Shown piece by piece: positions 26,278 to 36,335 of a stretch of 64,000 nt of DNA. Under the pieces are notes generated by a model that was given only the letters and a program-made list of their open reading frames with translations, was not told where the DNA came from and made no database searches. Numbering within the stretch: position 1 is the first letter of the stretch; every line of letters starts with the position of its first letter. This DNA is from Haliotis asinina (taxonomy: Eukaryota; Mollusca; Gastropoda; Lepetellida; Haliotidae), in the NCBI RefSeq assembly GCF_037392515.1, contig NC_090291.1, forward strand, positions 26,646,001 to 26,710,000. The letters run 5' to 3'. The position numbers and the translations under genes were made by a program.

Positions 26278-26360
26278 GGGCTTGTAGTGCAAACATATGG
26301 CATCAGAGGCTTGTAGTGCAAACATATGACATCAGGGGCCTGTAGTGCAAACATATGGCT
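26278..26360. repeat. Three-copy tandem repeat, unit about 30 bp
   Basis: Three copies of 'GGCTTGTAGTGCAAACATAT' plus GGCATCAGA or a close variant. Confidence 0.85.
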
Positions 26361-26812
26361 GTCACTGACACGGCCTTACCACCACATAAAAGGGCATAGT
26401 ATAGACCATGCAGGAAGCCAGTTATTTGAGTCTGTAATGTGATTGTGGGCTGTTGCGTGAGGCACTGGTTGTCATCAGCTGACTGGCCAAAAACATCAAC
26501 CCAGTGATGATAACTTCAACAAATCAAAGACGATAAGATCATCAGCATTCAGGAAAGATATAGCCCTTCTCACAACCATGAAACTTCATGTCAAGTGCCA
26601 TGTAAACCACAGAGTGGCTTCACACACTGATGTTTGTCCTTAGTCCGTAATCGGCTGGGCAATACAGCCAGACAACCTATCAGACATCCGTTCTTAATGC
26701 CAAAGCGCAAAGTCATGATCAGACACAATCTGAATAGACAACGAAGATCACTGACAACCTAACGTGGGCTGTTACAAGAGATTTTGATGACCTTCCTCAC
26801 AAAACAAGGCCA

Positions 26813-26962
26813 GGGTCCCATTTCAGAAAGTTCTTGTAACCCTAAGATCTCCTAACTTTTCTCGTAGCATTCATAACACCTATGTTGTAACAATGAAACT
26901 ACAAATGCCACAAGAACATTTTCGAGATGTTCGCATTACGAAAACTTTGTGAAACGAGGCCC
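26813..26962. repeat. 150-bp MITE-like palindromic element
   Basis: Left end GGGTCCCATTTCAGAAAGTT; right end reversed GGGCCTCGTTTCACAAAGTT. Pairing extends inward about 35 bases with moderate divergence. Elements with 'GGCCCCATTTCACAAAG'-like ends are common in marine invertebrate genomes (recalled, not searched). Confidence 0.65.
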
Positions 26963-27417
26963 AGCCTTCTTCCCATCTGGATCGTGCACATACCACTGGT
27001 GATTTCTTACATATCAGGTTAACATGTTATGCTGCATTTGTGTTAAGTCACAAAATGTACATCAAGATTTTAATGCTACAGGTCCAAAATACAGTGTGTT
27101 CTAAAAGACAGGGGAATTTCAGCAAAGAAATTGATGTTTTGCAATCTGTTAATAACTACATGAATCCAAGTGCAAGCTATTAAACTCTTCTTCCAAAGTT
27201 ATCTATTAGGTTCTTTTTTTATCCTTATAAAAGAATTGCCCCAAGTTGTTGAATCCCCTTATTTATTACGGACAATCTTTTTCCTATTCTCTGAATGATT
27301 TATAGACATGTTTCAGTTCTCTAAGAGGGTTTCATATGGACTCTCAATTGTCTCTTTCTCATGTATAAATTATCCCAAAGGTTGGAACTGAAAGACAGAT
27401 GACTAGATGGACAAAAC

Positions 27418-27782
27418 AATGGGGTCCAAAATGACCACAAAACTTCCAAGTCAAAATGGCCATACCAAAAAGTCAAATGGCAACGCAAAAAAGACAAAAT
27501 GACCATACAATATTTTATTATATTTTAATACTCAAACATTCTTACTACTTAATATCAAGGTATAAAGATTTACTGTTTATCAGTTACTTCTATTCAAAAT
27601 CTTGAACAATCATAATAGACATAAGGATTAACAATTAATTGAACAAAGGCAGCTAGTTCATGACGAACTTCTACATTCACATATTAATTAACGTAACACA
27701 ATGTATGTAATCATGTGTTGATTAGTATTCTCACTTTTTTGTGTGGCCATTTTGTCATGTGGCCATTATGACCTGCTCCCAA
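27418..27782. repeat. AT-rich inverted-repeat element
   Basis: The left part holds several GTCAAAATGGCCATAC-like words and the right part holds the reverse (GTGGCCATTTTGTCATGTGG). The interior is very AT-rich. This looks like a degraded MITE of about 365 bp just downstream of TP53RK. The ends are approximate. Confidence 0.45.
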
Positions 27783-27935
27783 ACAAAGTATATAAAACTA
27801 CAAAGTCCAGGAAGGGTCTTAATGATCAGAAACTCAGTTGACAAACAGAACATACAGATATATATATTTTGTACCTTTATACAGACAAGTTCTTCAGAAA
27901 AAGCAACAGTGTCCTGACAAAACAGAGCTAGAGAT

Positions 27936-29858
27936 TCATCCAACCATGGTACGCTTTCGGCCCCTCATTCGAACTTCTTCCAACTTCTTCATGACTTCAA
28001 CAGCCTCTTTTGTATTTGCCTGTGAGTAATATTTTAAGACCGTGTCAAAAAAGCCCTCAGTGCCTGGATGTGTGCTCAGTAAGGCTCTCTCTAGAACATA
28101 CAGATCAACACCCTTATCTTCAGAAAGATTTTCAAAATGACTGAGACCAAAGTCAATAAGTATGACACGTCTCTCTTCAAGTATGCCCTTCAACATGTTT
28201 GATGTTGTTAAGTCTCCATGAACAATGTTATTCCTGTGCATTTTCCCAAGTAGTTTGCCTATCTCTGCAGCTAATGGTTGCAGTCTGTCCAAAGCATCCT
28301 CAGGGTACTGTTGCTGAGTGTCTGCAATGTGTTTCCGGACTGTCATGGAATCCTCTATCAGCTCCATGTAGATGCTGTTAGCCTCCTGGTCCACCATGTA
28401 CACGGTCGGCGTTGGGATGCCTGGACATATACAAGTAATCAGAATAACCTGACACATTGATGACAAACAGGATATGCCGATTATAGTTTGTTAATATTGT
28501 ATTCTGTAGCTGATGACCGGAGCTTGTTTGTGATGCTAATGGTAGCAGTCTCAGACACGGAAATGTTTGAATAGAATCGCTGAATGTCCAATACTACTAC
28601 GATTTATAGTCAATCATGGAAGGAACTTTCACCCACTTTATGATTCAGATATAGGGAGTAGTGCACTTTACCGGGCGCGCTTTTTCCGATTTTTTACTTT
28701 GTGCTGGCGGGGCTCGAACGCTCTCAGCAGGGGTCGTGGGATTCCAACTGGCGCTAATTAGACTAATTAGCGGACACGCTACCTCGGGACCACCGGTGCG
28801 ATCACAGTTAGTTAGTGCTCGTTTAACGGGTCATTACCCCACTAGCTCTGCGCATGCGCAGTGAATGAAAACAAACTATTATAGTTTGTTTTCATTTACT
28901 GCGCATGCGCAGAGCTAGGCCCCGCCTACCCATTCATCAAAGCGAGAAGCCACACCTAGGCATTGTTTTCAAGATGTTGTGCAGCCAATCCAGCGAAGCT
29001 ATGATGACGTTTATCGTTTGACTTTCGATTCGTGGGTGGATATATGGATATAATCGCATCTAAGGTAAGCCAACCCTAACCTTTACTCACTAACCCTAAG
29101 GATCTAGAAGGGGGGTCCCTAACCCTAAGGATCTAGAAGGGGGGTCCCTAACCCTAAGGATCTAGAAGGGGGGTCCCTAACCCTAAGGATCTAGAAGGGG
29201 GGTCCCTAACCCTAAGGAACTAGAAGGGGGGTCCCTAACCCTAAGGATCTAGAAGGGGGGCCCTAACCCTAAGGATCTAGAATGGGGGGTCCCTAACCCT
29301 AAGGATCTAGAAGGGGGGCCCTAACCCTAAGGATACATCAGCGCGGTAAAGTGAGACAGTTCAGTAGCTCTAAATCGCGCTATCACTATAGCGCGCTCAT
29401 TAGCGAGCGCTCAGCAGTCCCGGGTCGCGCGCCCGGTAAACTGCACTCTAGCCCAGATATATAGAGGTACAATATGCTAAGGAGAACAGGAGTAACATTC
29501 AACATAACATTTCAACGCGGAAACCACTGACATGGAACCCACCATGTGTTCTACATCGCAGCATTGCTCGAACTTCGCCTTTAATTCTCTGAGAAGTCAG
29601 TGACTTATCTAGAGTTGGGTGTCGATAAGATTTTGAAAACCGTTCCTTGATCATACATGGTTGTCCATAAAAAGTGCTGCTATAGAGCCTAGCTTCAGCT
29701 CCTTGCTGGACAAGTTGTCGTTCCATTTCTAGTAAACATCGAATGAATGGAAGCTCTAACCAACGTTCACATGCAACTTCCGGCAAGGAATCTAAACAAG
29801 GGACAGGTTGTTTACACGGAACAAATATTTCTAGGAAATATGTCTGTTGTGTGTACAT
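27936..29858 (-). CDS. TP53RK: TP53-regulating kinase (PRPK/Bud32), KEOPS complex kinase-ATPase, two exons
   Basis: Exons on the minus strand are 29858-29543 and 28420-27936, joined in phase 1 with GT-AG borders, giving 266 residues from the first methionine or 222 from the internal one at 29726 (human about 253). Bud32 is the atypical small kinase of KEOPS, needed for the t6A modification of ANN-decoding tRNAs; the human protein was also reported to phosphorylate p53. Visible family marks are QGAEARLY replacing a glycine loop, the MIKERF lysine, HGDLTTSNML (catalytic Asp and metal Asn), LIDFGLS (DFG), KGVDLYVLERA, STHPGTE and the basic C-terminal tail MRGRKRTMVG. The gene appears whole. It is head-to-head with GDAP1, about 200 bp apart. 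Its intron holds an 800-bp transposable element. The start codon is uncertain between the two methionines; alignment to family length favours the upstream one. Confidence 0.95.
28842..28918. repeat. 77-bp near-perfect palindrome
   Basis: Two 38-base arms around one central base with a single mismatch. It contains GCGCATGCGC on each side and a central AAACTATTATAGTTT. It would extrude as a cruciform or hairpin. Confidence 0.9.
29083..29335. repeat. 29-bp tandem array with telomere-like (CCCTAA)2 in each unit
   Basis: About 8.5 copies of 'CCCTAACCCTAAGGATCTAG' plus 'AAGGGGGGT'. Each unit holds two CCCTAA words and a G-run. Some copies lack one T (GGGGGGCCC) and one has AACTAG. This is interstitial, not a chromosome end, because unique gene sequence flanks it on both sides. 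Confidence 0.9.
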
Positions 29859-30056
29859 GTATTGGCAATTGATTTGTTAAATTATTGTTCATAAAAAAGG
29901 CTATAGTTATATTTGTGAAAACAGCTTCATTCTAATAATAAAACAATAGCGACCGGCGGCAAAAAGCAAGAGACAACCACGACTCCCTACATCTATTTGT
30001 ATTTCCAACAACTGAGAACATTTCAGGGGAGGTAATCTGGACATTCACATGTCATT
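29859..30056. promoter_or_regulatory. Likely bidirectional promoter between TP53RK and GDAP1
   Basis: The start codons of the two divergent genes are only 198 bp apart (330 bp if TP53RK starts at 29726). No TATA box is in a sensible place for both. A GC-rich patch ACCGGCGGC lies at 29952-29960 in otherwise AT-rich DNA. Transcription start sites cannot be read from sequence alone. Confidence 0.45.
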
Positions 30057-33000
30057 ATGGAGGGTAAATCTCAGGGCAGTACAGACTTATCCAGCGATAT
30101 TGATTCACAAAACATAACATGTTTCTATTTTCCAACATCCTTCTCATCACAGAAAGTGAGTGCTATGGGTTCCCCGCTCTCTTGTTGTGGGTTAGTGTGT
30201 TGTTTAAGATGACATACGATGCATTTGTCAGACCGCCTGCTTTCAATGTCATCATGTGTGTGTTGAATTGAGAGATTTGAACAATGTTTAACACTGACTA
30301 GATGATCAGGCATTGCCATTGATGCGACATTCGATTGAACCGTGATCAGATCTCTGTGTATGATAAATGCGATTGTAAATGTAATGAGAATGTCATTATC
30401 AGGTATAAATAACCCCCAGCCTCACCAATACAGAAACTGAGAAAGGCCTTACAACCATAATCATCTTTGTAATTACATAACACGTTTCCAGACTTTTAAC
30501 ATGTTTATTGTTTTCTCATAATGATATTAACTAAAGAACCTTTAGTGATGTTATTTGTTGTTAAGCAGTATTCATGTAAGGAAGACTGAGTTAGCCGAAT
30601 AAACTGAATAACACAGTCTCAGTATGAGAATTTCGAAAGAAGTGATCTGTTGTTTCAATGCTATCATACCTGATGATTTCACACTGTACAAATATGGGAG
30701 TTAAGGTTATTACCTCTGTTGCTCTTTATGCTGCAGGTGTTATTGGCTCTATATGAGAAGAATGTCCAGTTCAAACCCAAGCTGGTCAGTTTGTTCCATG
30801 GTCAGCACATGGAGCCATGGTATGTCCGACTAAACCCTGATGGTGTCCATGTGCCCGTTTTGAAGGATGGGACAAAGATCATCAACAACCCAGAAGAAAT
30901 CATCGACTATATCGACATGATGTCTGATACTGGTAATGCTAGACCATGTTCTGTCTTTGGTCACGGGATGTGGAGGTGTACATGTATATTTCCCAACATG
31001 TGCCCCAACCCCCTTCCTAATGCTGTTTGTCACTTGCTTGATAACCGTTTTAGAACCTACACCAAAATGTCGTGCTCACAGCAATAGAGAAGTTGTTCAT
31101 CAGTATATTGTTATCCTTTCTTACAGCCTCAACTTCTAAATGCCTCTCAAAGAAGATATAGATAAATGTTTCTGTTTAACTATATATAGACTGAGGTTTG
31201 CCATACACATCTAGTTAATCTATGAACCTATGTTGAATATTGCCTGTGCCAGGTCCTACTCTGGTTCCTGACCTCAAGACCTCCCTGGGCCAGTCAGTGG
31301 CGTCAGTGCGGGAACAGCTGACTAGTATTCCTGTGGATGTCATCACATATGGCATCATCTTCCACCCCCATTTGTCGGCATCCGGCTGTCGGCTGCCCTT
31401 TGCAGTACAGAGGAGCATGAGAGGTAACATGATGGATCACTTAATATGAGTACTACTTGATAGATGAGGGATGGTGGGGTAGCCTAGTAATTAAAGTGTT
31501 CACTCATCACTCTGAAGACTTGGGTTTGATTTCCCATGTGGATACAATGTGCTCTGCTGTGATATTACGCGAATATTGCTAAGGACAGCATAAAACAAGC
31601 TCGCTCACTCACTCACTCACTCACTCACTCACTCACTCACTCACTCACTCACTCACTCACTCGACAGATCTTCAGCTTGACTTTGGCATTGTATGGGTAG
31701 TGGCATTACAGTAGAAGATGCTGATTTGGGTTCCCTTGTTTACATTGATTTGATATAATTTAATCCAACTTTGCCATGATGCTTGGTGACTCAGCCCCTT
31801 CACTATGCAGTCAGATTTCATCTTTTTTACCTTAAACTAATCACAAGTATTGTTGCATGCCAAATGTCACAACACCCTCAATATTATTCTTATTATAGGA
31901 TATTTATATTGTGCACACGTCCATGCAACAACTGCTTGCTCAAGGTGCTTGTATTTGTTTCTCTTGATCATTTGATGTCTCAACATCACATCGCATTGTC
32001 AATCTCAACTCCCTGGGGAGTATACTGCTACTAGGTGCACCAGGTTTATTGTGATTCTCTCATCCTAACAAGGCACAGGATTCACAGCTGGGTGGACTGG
32101 GGCACATAGTCACAGTACTTTGTCAATGTTTACTGCACGTTGCTGTACCTGCAACTAGATGTTTGCACATATTCGTGTGGCCACCATTAGGTCATATACC
32201 AACAGATTCTTGGGTTCTTTTTAGTTCATGAGGTTGTGTACTGTACATTTGAGGTTGTGACAACACAGAAAGAGTCTTCATGCAATGCTGACTCCCAGGT
32301 TTTTACACCCAGTCATAGGTGGGCTCAAACCGGACACCTCAAACTCACAGGATCACAAACCTTGCACTTTACATTCTTTAGCTAGTTCGCCCTCTGTGCC
32401 CCTACAATGTCAGTCAATGGATGGTATGGTCCAAGCATGATTATATTTGGACTGTCATCATACAGATGCAATTTGCTGAGTGCAGCCATAAACAGTAATC
32501 AGGCGTGCAGACTACTCTAGGGCAGTCTAGTGGGTAAAGTTTCCGCTTGTCATACAAAGACATGAATACATCATGTTGTTACAGTGTGTAAAGTCTATGT
32601 TTCTGTTTTGAGAACATGCATGCTTTGTGTTTTTTCCCAATGTAACCATTAGTGGTAACATCAATTTTCTTGTCTTCAGAAAACTTTGCGAAACGTCTCT
32701 GTTATTTGTCACACAAAGCAACAAGGCATCCAAGTTTACGCGATGGTTACCTAGCTAAAAGTCAGACAGCAGCCCAGAAATATGATATCATTACTGATGA
32801 AGAGAAGGTGAAGGGACAACTCGATCAACTGGACAAGATCTTCACAGACATTGAGATACTGCTGAGGAAAACCAAAGAAGGTGAAAGTTCATAGTATATA
32901 TGTCTATTGAATACAACCAGAATGTGTACTGGTACATGCCCAGTATCTTTAACAGTGTGTGGTGGATTCCTGCAACCAGTGCCATATAAAACCTGGGAGG

Positions 33001-35379
33001 TAATGGATGACCACCACTTGGTAGCTTGTGTTATATGTTTTTCAGATTTGATTGTTAATTAGAATATCAATCAGCAACATTCCAATTATTTCATGGTTGC
33101 CATTACTTAGGATCAGACAAATAAGTGATTGATATTGTGAGCAGTGATGATGACCTCAAGGTATGATGACACTCTCAACCAGAGTCTGAACTCATACATT
33201 CATGCTGCAGAGATTGCTAAGGATCTTGTCTAGCAAGGATTTTTCAGAGAGATGGAGCAGAGAAAGCCAGTCCTTGATACAAAGCCCCTGAATTTGGCAC
33301 TAGCCTAGATGCAGCCTGCAGTTATCTTGGGCTAAACAGAATCATTTAAAAGTTGCCTTAAAGGCACAATACTCAAAGGCAGTGAGATAATCTGGCTGCC
33401 TGTGGTTGTGACCTTCCCGTAACCTTTTTGCTTAAGTGTGGAAGGCATAATGCTCATAGATGCATCAATGTATTCACGCATAATCTAATCACAACAGCAA
33501 TAGAATTAAGACATGCTTTCAATTTTAATAACCATCTCAGAGTCAGATTGTTGTAGTTGATAACAAAATTGAAGCCATCCATTAATGATGCAATAACAGA
33601 ATACAATGGTTTCAGATACTGAATACAGATTTGAATGTCTGGAACAGACAGCAAGTCAACCAATGAAACAGAATAATTACAAGGGGTGTAAAGTAAATCT
33701 CTGCTTCTTGGTAATTTCCAATTCTACTGTAAATTTAAGTAACAGACTTATTCAGGACAAAGTTGGAGTAGTTGGGTGAGTCAGATAAGGTGTGTCACAA
33801 GCTAGCATTAGCTGAATCTGTCCAGGGCCTGCAGAAGGACCATGTTGCCCTTCTAAAAAAACACAATCTAAGATCAGTTTGTTTCCATGTTTGAACATTT
33901 CATCACAAACTAATAGCATGACTCAATTACTCAAGTTATTATTATTGTATATATTAGATCCAGTTTATACAGTTAGAACCATAGGATATATAGATTTCCG
34001 TTCATGTCACTTCAACTCTGGGGCAATGGGGTCACCTAGTGATTAAGGCGTTTGCTCGTCATGCCAAAAACCTAGTCTCGATTCCCAGATGTGCACAATG
34101 TGTGACATGTTGTTGTAGAAAAATGTTGTTGTCTCGAATCTAACTATGTACTAAAAATAGCAAGTCACCACAGCATTTGTTTAAGACATGCCTAGCTACT
34201 TTCATTTGTCAATATGTTTCAGTGCTGATATGAAATACAGCAGGAAAAACAATTTTCAAGGCTGTATGTAGGATTTGACACATTACTTAACTTCTAAAAA
34301 ACTGGAATTTAAACAAAATATCGATTCATCAATGAAAAATAATTTTTATTGTTACCAGAGGGTATCAACATTATCTCCAATTAAAACAGCATACCCAGAA
34401 AAAAGCTGATAAGGGGAGATAATTATTGTCCATGTGTATGTGTAGAATATAATATGACCCGCAGACATTGTCTTGTAAACCGATGGAATATATACTTTAG
34501 ATATAATTCAGTATTTGGTATTTACTGTTGCAATCAACTGGGATGAGACTGGAAGCCAATGCCTTGCCTTGCAGGTGCAATATACATGCTTCTCAGGTGC
34601 TACCTGTGCCCTGCATGTGCGCTGCTCGCACTACCCGTCTTGCAAGGAACACACATTTCAAACAATATTGAAGTACTGTCCAAGGCAGAGGGACATTATT
34701 AAGTTAACTGTCCAGGACAGAGGGACGGTATTTAGATAACTGCCTAGGGAAGCCAGATTGTATCAGATTTGAGGGATATTACAAAAGAAGTGCCACCTAA
34801 GAACAACAGAGTGAAGCTATATATGGTCACTGCTGTCAGTTTATAACACAGGATAAGTGTTTTTGTGGCCAAAATATCATGAAGTATGATTAGAAGCAAG
34901 AAAAGGGAAGTAACATAAGGACGCACTCTTACTGTCACATCAGGTGGCATATGGTATATGCACAAACAAGATATCCAACTTCTTTAAATATCGTTCCTAG
35001 AATAGTATTTCAAGATCGTTCAACTTGACACAAACCATATATTTTATATCTAGGTTCAGAAGATGGTGGTGAGCTATGGCTGTTTGGAAAAATGATCACA
35101 GCAGCCGACATATCTCTGACGATTTTATTGTCCCGTCTGTCACTACTGGGAATGGAGGCACGGTACTTCCCAGCCAAGACCTGCCCCAACATACACAAGT
35201 ACTACCAGCTGTTCCAGAAGAGGCCAACATTCAGGCGCATCCAGTACGAGATCAACGACCTGCGGTGGACCCTAGTAGTGGAGGATCTGAAGGCTGCAGC
35301 CCCCTACATGCTTGGAGCTGCTGGGGTTCTAGTAGCAGCTGGCCTTGTTGTCTGGCTTGTTAAAACAATACATAAATAG
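30057..35379 (+). CDS. GDAP1: Ganglioside-induced differentiation-associated protein 1-like GST-fold mitochondrial protein, five exons, 330 aa
   Basis: Exons are 30057-30155, 30737-30932, 31253-31423, 32680-32880 and 35054-35379; phases agree (0,1,1,1) and the total is 993 bp. GDAP1 is a tail-anchored outer mitochondrial (and peroxisomal) membrane protein that influences fission and redox state; the human gene underlies Charcot-Marie-Tooth disease. The N-terminal thioredoxin-like GST half is visible as FYFPTSFSSQK, then ALYEKNVQF, EPWYVRLNPDGVHVPVL and NPEEIIDYID (residues about 22-95). The alpha-loop and helical half follow, with KGQLDQLDKIFTDIE and ELWLFGKMITAADISLT typical of the family. 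A hydrophobic tail (YMLGAAGVLVAAGLVVWLVK, about residues 308-327) ending KTIHK is the membrane anchor. Human GDAP1 is 358 residues, so this is slightly short. It could be called GDAP1 or GDAP1L1, since invertebrates usually have one. Confidence 0.93.
31472..31664 (+). repeat. tRNA-derived SINE-like repeat ending in a CACT tetranucleotide tract
   Basis: An A-box-like segment (GTAGCCTAGTAATTAAAG) and a B-box-like segment (GGGTTTGATTTCC) are spaced as in a tRNA-derived SINE. They are followed by GATATTACGCGAATATTGC and an uninterrupted CACT tract at about 31602-31660. It lies in the GDAP1 intron 31424-32679. This tail style is familiar from gastropod, especially abalone, genomes (recall only). 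Confidence 0.7.
31891..32115 (+). repeat. Dispersed repeat, copy A (shared with 58924-59150)
   Basis: Matches 58924-59150 in order: GGATATTTATA, then AACTCCCTGGGGAGTAT, then a late segment with CAGCTGG and GACT. The two copies are diverged. It contains no open frame. Probably an old SINE or similar retroposon. Confidence 0.5.
32881..34019. other. Intron of GDAP1, no further feature
   Basis: Part of the 2.2-kb last intron. No repeat array or exon recognised. Confidence 0.5.
34020..34110 (+). repeat. SINE-like fragment
   Basis: GGGGTCACCTAGTGATTAAG (A-box-like) and, after CGTCATGCC, GTCTCGATTCCCAG (B-box-like) match the head of the repeat at 31472. The tail is missing. A shorter related fragment occurs at about 32516-32556. 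Confidence 0.6.
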
Positions 35380-36044
35380 TGTATGTGTCAATTAGGGTTG
35401 TGCTAATAGCATTTCAGTCACTTCAGTGCAATAGACTAAAGCATTATATAATTTGTGTTGTTTGAGTATGTTTCTTGAAATATTACTGCAAAACACAGTC
35501 CATAGTTTGTTTACCCAAGATGGATTTGTTCTCTCTCTCTCTTCTCATATGCAAATGAAGTAAGTTATGTTTTTCTTAGTATTTATAAGGTACCCAAAGA
35601 TACCACATCAAAATCAACATCTCTACTTTTTTCAAAGTTAGTGGATTTATTCATCACAATAAGATGTAGTATTTAACTGAAGGCATTTTGTTTTGATCAC
35701 TGCATTTGTGTCATGGAGCCACATCAGGGAGTTACAGTCAGGGACTTGTGTACAGTTAGGAATAGATGACAGTTGGTGGTCAATGTGAGACCTCTGTATT
35801 AACCTATGTAATACCAGTATCGTGTCTGACTTGACACCAGTATTGTGTCAGACTTGATACCACTGCATGGATGTCAAGAGCCACCAAAGAAAACAGTATT
35901 TAGCTGATGTATGTGTGAAATGGTTCACTGTCATGTGTTACAGTCATCACGTCTGAAGTCCAAGTTACTGAGTGTTGTGATGTTGTGCACCACTATCAGG
36001 TTGATAATATCTTGTCACCAAGTCCTGATGCAGTAGATTATGAC
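35380..36044. other. GDAP1 3'UTR and downstream DNA
   Basis: AT-rich with no open frame of note. No canonical AATAAA close to the stop codon was found, so the transcript end is not located. Confidence 0.35.
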
Positions 36045-36335
36045 CTGCTTCTATCTCTGTTGTCACTTCAGCATGAGGCAGTAGGCGGCCACTGTAGATC
36101 ATGATCTGCTTCTATCTCTGTTGTCACTTCAGCATGAGGCAGTAGGCGGCCACTGTAGATCATGATCTGCTTCTGTCTGTGTTGTCACTTCAGCGTGAGG
36201 CAGTAGGTGGCCAATGTAGATCGTGATCTGCTTCTGTCTCTGTTGTCACTTCAGCATGAGGCAGTAGGTGGCCACTGTAGATCGTGATCTGCTTCTATCT
36301 CTGTTGTCACTTCAGCGTGAGGCATTTGCTGGATC
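36045..36335. repeat. Tandem repeat, unit about 64 bp
   Basis: About 4.5 copies of a unit with 'GATCATGATCTGCTTCTATC', 'TCTGTTGTCACTTCAGCATG' and 'AGGCAGTAGGCGGCCACTGT'. Confidence 0.9.

Larger units (their letters stand above)
28654..29453. mobile_element. 800-bp non-autonomous element: inverted ends, 8-bp target duplication, tRNA-like segment, palindrome and telomere-like array
   Basis: The ends are inverted: AGTGCACTTTACCGGGCGCG on the left (from 28660) and, reversed, AGTGCAGTTTACCGGGCGCG on the right. The flanks carry a CAGATATA direct repeat at 28646-28653 and 29454-29461, as expected for an 8-bp target duplication (hAT or P-like). Inside lie, in order, a minus-strand tRNA-like segment (about 28697-28800, with a B-box-like GTTCGAGCCC), a 77-bp palindrome (28842-28918) and a 29-bp tandem array (29083-29335). 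No transposase is present. It occupies most of the TP53RK intron (28421-29542). Confidence 0.75.

Noticed and set aside
29083-29335. CCCTAA repeats as a chromosome end
   Set aside because: The array is short, interrupted by a non-telomeric half unit, and flanked by intact TP53RK exons on both sides.
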